From G965215145 sp965215145 (GTDB lineage: Bacteria > Bacteroidota > Rhodothermia > Rhodothermales > JANQRZ01), in contig OZ244038.1 of NCBI GenBank assembly GCA_965215145.1, forward strand, positions 124,001-188,000: a stretch of DNA of 64,000 bases. Reading direction: 5' to 3'. Made by a program: the position numbers and the translations under genes. The notes below the pieces were generated by a model. It saw nothing but the letters and a program-made list of their open reading frames with translations, was not told the origin of the DNA and did not search any database. Shown one piece after another: positions 60,021-64,000 of this stretch. The first letter of the stretch is position 1. Each line of letters opens with the position of its first letter.

Positions 60021-61157
60021 ATGAAGCCCGTGCTCTACCACCGTCTGGCCCTCACGTTGTCGGCCTTGATGCCCCTCCTCCTCCTTAGTGCATGTGACAC
60101 CATGACCGATGAAGTCACTACGCACGAGGCTGGAGCTACTGCCATCGCCGATGATGCGGAGGTCTGGACCTACGACAATGGCTCAACCGTCCGCGTCGTT
60201 GCCGATCCCCACTACAGTCCGGAGAGGCACTCATTTGAGTCTCTTGATGCTTACCACCGCTTTCTCGAAGAACTCGATGCTGCCAGCTCCATCACTGTCA
60301 ATGCAGAGCTCTGGGAGCGGCTTCGCCACGCGAACGACCCCGCCGAAGTCGCCGTTCTCGACGCCACCGGTACTGTAGAGGTCGCCGGATACCTCTACGA
60401 AGTCGGGCCAGAGGCCATTTATAAAACCAGACTTGACGAGCGAGGCGCCGAGCGGGAATTGGAGTTCTACTACGGTTTGACCGGCGACGAGGATCTCAGA
60501 GAGTTCGAACGAGCTGTCCTCGCTCTTACTGGCACCCCTGTCGACGACACCGAGCTTAGGAACCCGTTTGCGAAGGAGCTCGTCCGTGAAGCGAGGGCTA
60601 CCGACATCGGGAGCCTTACTGCGCATACAGCACCAGAGCCTTCTACACAGCTCTCAGCCAGCGGGAATTGCACCTCCTGGAGTGCCAGCGACAGCAGAGA
60701 CTTTGCAACATGTGAAGTTAGAAACACTTACATCCCATATAATATGTCGGGGTTCCTGCCAGCGGGATACCAAACCGGATCGGGCGACTATAACACGAGA
60801 ATTTGGATGATCAACCAATCCTATCGAAAGGGCTTTAAGAAAAAAGCATATGGAGCAACACAGGTACAGGTTCGCCGTCTTTATTCGAACGACCCCTACT
60901 TTGGGCTCGGTGAGGTGTGTCCGGTCATCCAGAGGTATGACGGGCAGATTCGCTACTATGATCTCTTCGAAGTGGAAGTTAGAGTCGAGGGCGATTCCTC
61001 AGGCCGATCCGGTTGCATCGCCTCAGAACGAACAGGGCGGAGCGGAGGTGCACAGAGCTATCATAGCGCCTGGACCTTCTTCGTGGATGCAGTCAATGGT
61101 CCAGGAAGCGAAGCGGAGGGCTATTACAATAGGCTCAACAATCACTATGTTCAATAG
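60021..61157 (+). CDS. Lower-GC lipoprotein of unknown function
   Basis: A 378-residue protein with a lipoprotein signal (MKPVLYHRLALTLSALMPLLLLSACDT; lipobox LSAC). The mature part is hydrophilic with a Cys-rich centre (SGNCTSWSASDSRDFATCEVR) and further cysteines near residues ~300 and ~330 (GEVCPVIQRYDG, SGRSGCIASERTG), suggesting disulfides. GAGG 6 bases before 60021 supports that start over 60009. No known domain recognised. Its AT-richer codons differ from the surrounding ribosomal genes, hinting at transfer. Confidence 0.75.
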   Translation: MKPVLYHRLALTLSALMPLLLLSACDTMTDEVTTHEAGATAIADDAEVWTYDNGSTVRVVADPHYSPERHSFESLDAYHRFLEELDAASSITVNAELWERLRHANDPAEVAVLDATGTVEVAGYLYEVGPEAIYKTRLDERGAERELEFYYGLTGDEDLREFERAVLALTGTPVDDTELRNPFAKELVREARATDIGSLTAHTAPEPSTQLSASGNCTSWSASDSRDFATCEVRNTYIPYNMSGFLPAGYQTGSGDYNTRIWMINQSYRKGFKKKAYGATQVQVRRLYSNDPYFGLGEVCPVIQRYDGQIRYYDLFEVEVRVEGDSSGRSGCIASERTGRSGGAQSYHSAWTFFVDAVNGPGSEAEGYYNRLNNHYVQ

Positions 61158-61271
61158 CGCATCTCCCATATCTTAGGGGTCCAGGGCGCCTCCTGTCGCA
61201 TACGATGGGAGGCGCCCAGCCGTTCTGCTTAATCCTCTCACGCCTTTTGCTGTCTCTCGACGTCTATAGTT

Positions 61272-63656
61272 TTGACTCTCGCTCTTATCTCCACCTCCCG
61301 CCCGACGCTCCTCTGCGCTCTCGCTGCCTTCATTCTCGCTGCCCCCGCCGCAGCGCAGGCTCCTCGCGTCGCTTTCACTGGCATCGTTACAGACGCTGTT
61401 AGCGGAGAAGCCCTTGCCGGAGCTGCTGTTGTAGAGATGCGATCCGATCAGGGCACGGCTACGGATCGCTACGGACGGTTCGCGCTCCTCGTCGAGCCCG
61501 GGTTTGCTCGGCTCTCCGTCTCCCACCTCGGGTACGAAACGCTACACATCGAACTCGCCGTCCAGGATGGCAACCCTCTCGATATAGTTCTCGCTCCGCG
61601 TCCCGTTGAGCTCGATGCCATCGCTGTCTCAGCACAGCGCACCGGGCTGTCTCCCGTCGGTACAGACCTTCTCCACCTCACGCCCGAGGAGATCGAACGA
61701 GTACCTGCGTTAGCCGGTGAGACGGATCTCGTCCGGGCCATCCAACTCATGCCTGGTGTCTCGGCCGGCCGGGAGGGGTCTGCTGGTCTCTTTGTTCGCG
61801 GTGGCAGCCCCGACCAGAACCTTATCCTCCTCGATGGTACCCCCGTTTACAACGCGACGCACCTCCTCGGCTTTCTCTCTACCTTCAGCCCCGACGCTGT
61901 CCGCTCCGCTGCGCTCACGAAAGGGGCGGGGTCGGCCCGGTACGGTGGCCGCCTCTCCTCCGTTGTCGACGTAAACCTACGGGAGGGTGACCGCAATGAG
62001 CGCCGAACGCGCGGAGCCATTGGCCTCGTCTCGGCTCGGGTGACGACGGAAGGGCCAATCCGGGAGGGCCGCGCCGCCTATCTCGTCTCAGTGCGCCGGA
62101 CGTACCTTGATGCGCTCTGGAGCCTCTTCCAGCCCTCGGACGAAGCAGCCGGTTACCACTTTTATGACGCCGTCGCGAAGGCGAGCTTGGTCAGCCCGCG
62201 GCACGCATTCTACCTCAGTCTCTACGGGGGTCGTGACCAGTTCTGGACTCGTTATGAAGATGACTACCTCGGCGCTGGCTCCGAGCGCTACGATGGCGCG
62301 CTCTCGTGGGGAAATCTCACGGGCACCATCCGCTGGAGCGGTCAGCTCTCGCCGCGCCTCCTCGCCAGTGCGAGCGTCGGCGCGACGAGCTACGGGCTTG
62401 CGTTCGACGAGGAGACTCAGGAGTTCCCCGCTGGGAACAGCCTCCAGGAGGAAGTGGAGGGGGTCCGGTACCGGAGCGGTGTAACGGACTGGCTTGCCCG
62501 CGCTGATCTCGACTTTCGGCTCTCTCCAGCTCATCTCCTCCGCTTCGGTGGGAGCGCAGCCCTCCACGCTTTTCAGCCTTCAGCCTCACGCGTGGTACGC
62601 CAAGAAGGCGACGGGCCGGAGGTTACCCGTGCAGTCGGTGCTGACGACCGTGTCCACGCCCGCTCCGGCGCACTCTATATCGAGGATGAATTCGAGAGCC
62701 CGAATGGGCTCGGGGGCACGGTCGGGGTGCGAGCCTCGGCATTTGCTGCCGATGGCAGAGTCTACGCTGCTCTCGAACCCCGACTCGCTCTCCGCTATAG
62801 GCTCCCGAGAGGGACGGCTGTCGAGGCGTCCTACGCCCGGTCGCAGCAGTATGTCCACCTTGTTAGCCGGAGCGGCGTTGGCGTCCCTCTCGACGTCTGG
62901 CTCCCCACGACGGGGCGGGTTGGCCCACAACAGGCCTGGCAGGCAGCCTTTGGCGCAACGCACGAGATTACGTCCGCGCTCGCTCTAAGCATTGGTGTCT
63001 TCTACAAGCGGATGGAGGGCCTCATCGAGCCCGCCGAGGGCTCTTCTCTCCTCGGCGCTCAAGCCGAGGGATGGGAAGACCGCGTAGAGCTTGGTCAGGG
63101 ACAAGCCCGAGGCATCGAATTGCTTCTGCGGAAACGGGGGGGCCGCCTCACGGGCTGGGCTGCCTACACTCTGGCAAAGTCAATGAGGCAATTCGACGCC
63201 TTTGACCGGGGGCACGCCTTTCCTCAGCGTTACGACCGCCGGCACGACCTCGCCGCCACAGCCTCCTACCGGCTCACGAAGCGCTGGGAGCTGTCAGGAA
63301 CGTGGGTTTACGCTACGGGTGACGCCGTGTGGCTCCCCGCCGCACGCGCACCGGCTGTCGAAAATGACGTAGGCTACCCCGACGATCCCTTCTACGAGCC
63401 CGCTCCGACAGCTTATGTCTACGGCCCGCGTAACGGCACACGCGCACCAGCTTATCACCGCCTTGACGTCGCCGCCCGGCACACGAAGCCGGTCGGCAAG
63501 GGCGCGAGAACGTGGACGCTTGGACTCTACAACGCTTATGGCCGCCGTAACCCGTTTTTTCTCTACCCTCGCGTGCGCGACGACGGCCGGCTCGAGTTTC
63601 GCCGTCTCAGCCCGCTTGTGTGGATCCCTGCGGTCAGCTATGAGCGCTCGTTCTAG
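61272..63656 (+). CDS. TonB-dependent outer membrane receptor
   Basis: A 794-residue receptor with a signal (PTLLCALAAFILAAPAAAQ), a CarboxypepD_reg-like domain (FTGIVTDAVSGEALAGAAVV, RLSVSHLGYETLHIEL), a plug (VRGGSPDQNLILLDGTPVYN, HLLGFLSTFSPDAVRSAALTKG, YGGRLSSVVDVNLREGD) and a beta-barrel ending in Phe (VSYERSF), the usual outer-membrane assembly signal. The only plausible start is TTG 61272; no ATG precedes the signal. Followed after 29 bases by a DUF4249-like lipoprotein, repeating the arrangement at 13.9-17 kb. GC content is lower than in the first copy, and the two are not close copies. Confidence 0.9.
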   Translation: MTLALISTSRPTLLCALAAFILAAPAAAQAPRVAFTGIVTDAVSGEALAGAAVVEMRSDQGTATDRYGRFALLVEPGFARLSVSHLGYETLHIELAVQDGNPLDIVLAPRPVELDAIAVSAQRTGLSPVGTDLLHLTPEEIERVPALAGETDLVRAIQLMPGVSAGREGSAGLFVRGGSPDQNLILLDGTPVYNATHLLGFLSTFSPDAVRSAALTKGAGSARYGGRLSSVVDVNLREGDRNERRTRGAIGLVSARVTTEGPIREGRAAYLVSVRRTYLDALWSLFQPSDEAAGYHFYDAVAKASLVSPRHAFYLSLYGGRDQFWTRYEDDYLGAGSERYDGALSWGNLTGTIRWSGQLSPRLLASASVGATSYGLAFDEETQEFPAGNSLQEEVEGVRYRSGVTDWLARADLDFRLSPAHLLRFGGSAALHAFQPSASRVVRQEGDGPEVTRAVGADDRVHARSGALYIEDEFESPNGLGGTVGVRASAFAADGRVYAALEPRLALRYRLPRGTAVEASYARSQQYVHLVSRSGVGVPLDVWLPTTGRVGPQQAWQAAFGATHEITSALALSIGVFYKRMEGLIEPAEGSSLLGAQAEGWEDRVELGQGQARGIELLLRKRGGRLTGWAAYTLAKSMRQFDAFDRGHAFPQRYDRRHDLAATASYRLTKRWELSGTWVYATGDAVWLPAARAPAVENDVGYPDDPFYEPAPTAYVYGPRNGTRAPAYHRLDVAARHTKPVGKGARTWTLGLYNAYGRRNPFFLYPRVRDDGRLEFRRLSPLVWIPAVSYERSF

Positions 63657-63685
63657 CCCCACCCGCCACGAGCTAAAAACGCCTT

Positions 63686-64000
63686 ATGTCCGTTCGCCTC
63701 GTGATCTCTGTCGCTGTGACTGTTGCTGTCCTGGCTGGCTGTGACGGCACCGTCAGGCTCGACGTAGGGAGCGCCGAGCCCAAGCTCGCTGTTTATGCCT
63801 TCCCTAATCCAGACAGCACATGGGACGTCACCGTCTACCGCACGGCACGCCTCGGTGAGGCCACGACGGCGGAGGAGCTTGCCCTCGAGAGCGCGACAGT
63901 GACGGTCATGGGCGGAGGCTCCGTGGACACCCTCCGCGCCGCTGCTCCAGGCCGGTACATCCACGCCTCGATCCCGACGGTCGGTACCGAATACACCCTC
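63686..64000 (+). CDS. DUF4249-like lipoprotein (cut by window end)
   Basis: The first 105 codons of a lipoprotein (VISVAVTVAVLAGC, lipobox LAGC) followed by LAVYAFPNPDSTWDVTVYRTAR and SATVTVMGGGSVDTLRAA, the pattern of DUF4249 proteins that partner TonB receptors. Continues beyond the window. Probably one operon with the preceding receptor. Confidence 0.8.
   Translation, partial: MSVRLVISVAVTVAVLAGCDGTVRLDVGSAEPKLAVYAFPNPDSTWDVTVYRTARLGEATTAEELALESATVTVMGGGSVDTLRAAAPGRYIHASIPTVGTEYTL

Overview
The window reads as a chromosomal segment around the replication origin of a very GC-rich, aerobic, Gram-negative member of the Bacteroidota/Rhodothermota assemblage. A Rhodothermia (Rubricoccaceae-like) origin is my inference. 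It rests on the high GC content, C-terminal type IX secretion (T9SS) sorting domains on secreted proteins, two TonB-receptor/lipoprotein pairs, Bacteroidota-like TTG-N20-TAnnTT promoter motifs, and the gene order yceD-rpmF-plsX-fabH-fabD-fabG beside dnaA-dnaN and rpmH-rnpA-yidC-mnmE-mnmG-rsmG.

Layout. 1-8 kb: the end of mfd, a dodecin, a methyltransferase, a stand-alone NFACT-R protein, an HtrA protease with a lipoprotein, a histidine kinase and a lipase-like hydrolase. 8-12 kb: a Mg-chelatase-type AAA+ ATPase, a lower-GC PIN-domain module bounded by a short direct repeat, and a glutamate-receptor-like ion channel. 12-24 kb: secreted FG-GAP/T9SS protein, TonB receptor plus lipoprotein, glycosyltransferase, ilvE, transporter, PAP2 phosphatase, a cysteine-free family-4 uracil-DNA glycosylase and dnaB. 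24-33 kb: a WYL regulator over a methyltransferase remnant, then rsmG, mnmG, mnmE, yidC, rnpA, rpmH and two tRNAs, with parS-like palindromes scattered through the block. 33-38 kb: aquaporin, M49-like peptidase, Uma2 nuclease, DEAD-box helicase. 38-45.5 kb: the phospholipid/fatty-acid operon on the minus strand, interrupted by an AlbA_2-type ATPase gene between fabD and fabG and by an IS630 fragment with a partial duplication of rpmF. 45.5-49 kb: the probable oriC, dnaA and dnaN. 49-54 kb: T9SS cargo genes, the first carrying two frameshifts, and a sugar nucleotidyltransferase. 54-59.3 kb: a sigma/membrane-regulator pair and the ribosomal set rplM-rpsI-rpsB-tsf. 59.4-64 kb: a lower-GC accessory stretch with an HTH protein containing a run of 14 G, an unknown lipoprotein, and a second TonB receptor/DUF4249-like pair cut by the window end.

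The strongest oddities are the damaged L32 gene, in which the only complete zinc-knuckle 3' end lies beyond an IS630 fragment; the PIN module at the 3' end of the AAA+ gene; the GluR0-like channel; the family-4 UDG without any cysteine; the homopolymeric G tracts in two genes; and two small inverted-repeat elements, one of which supplies the stop codon region of yceD.
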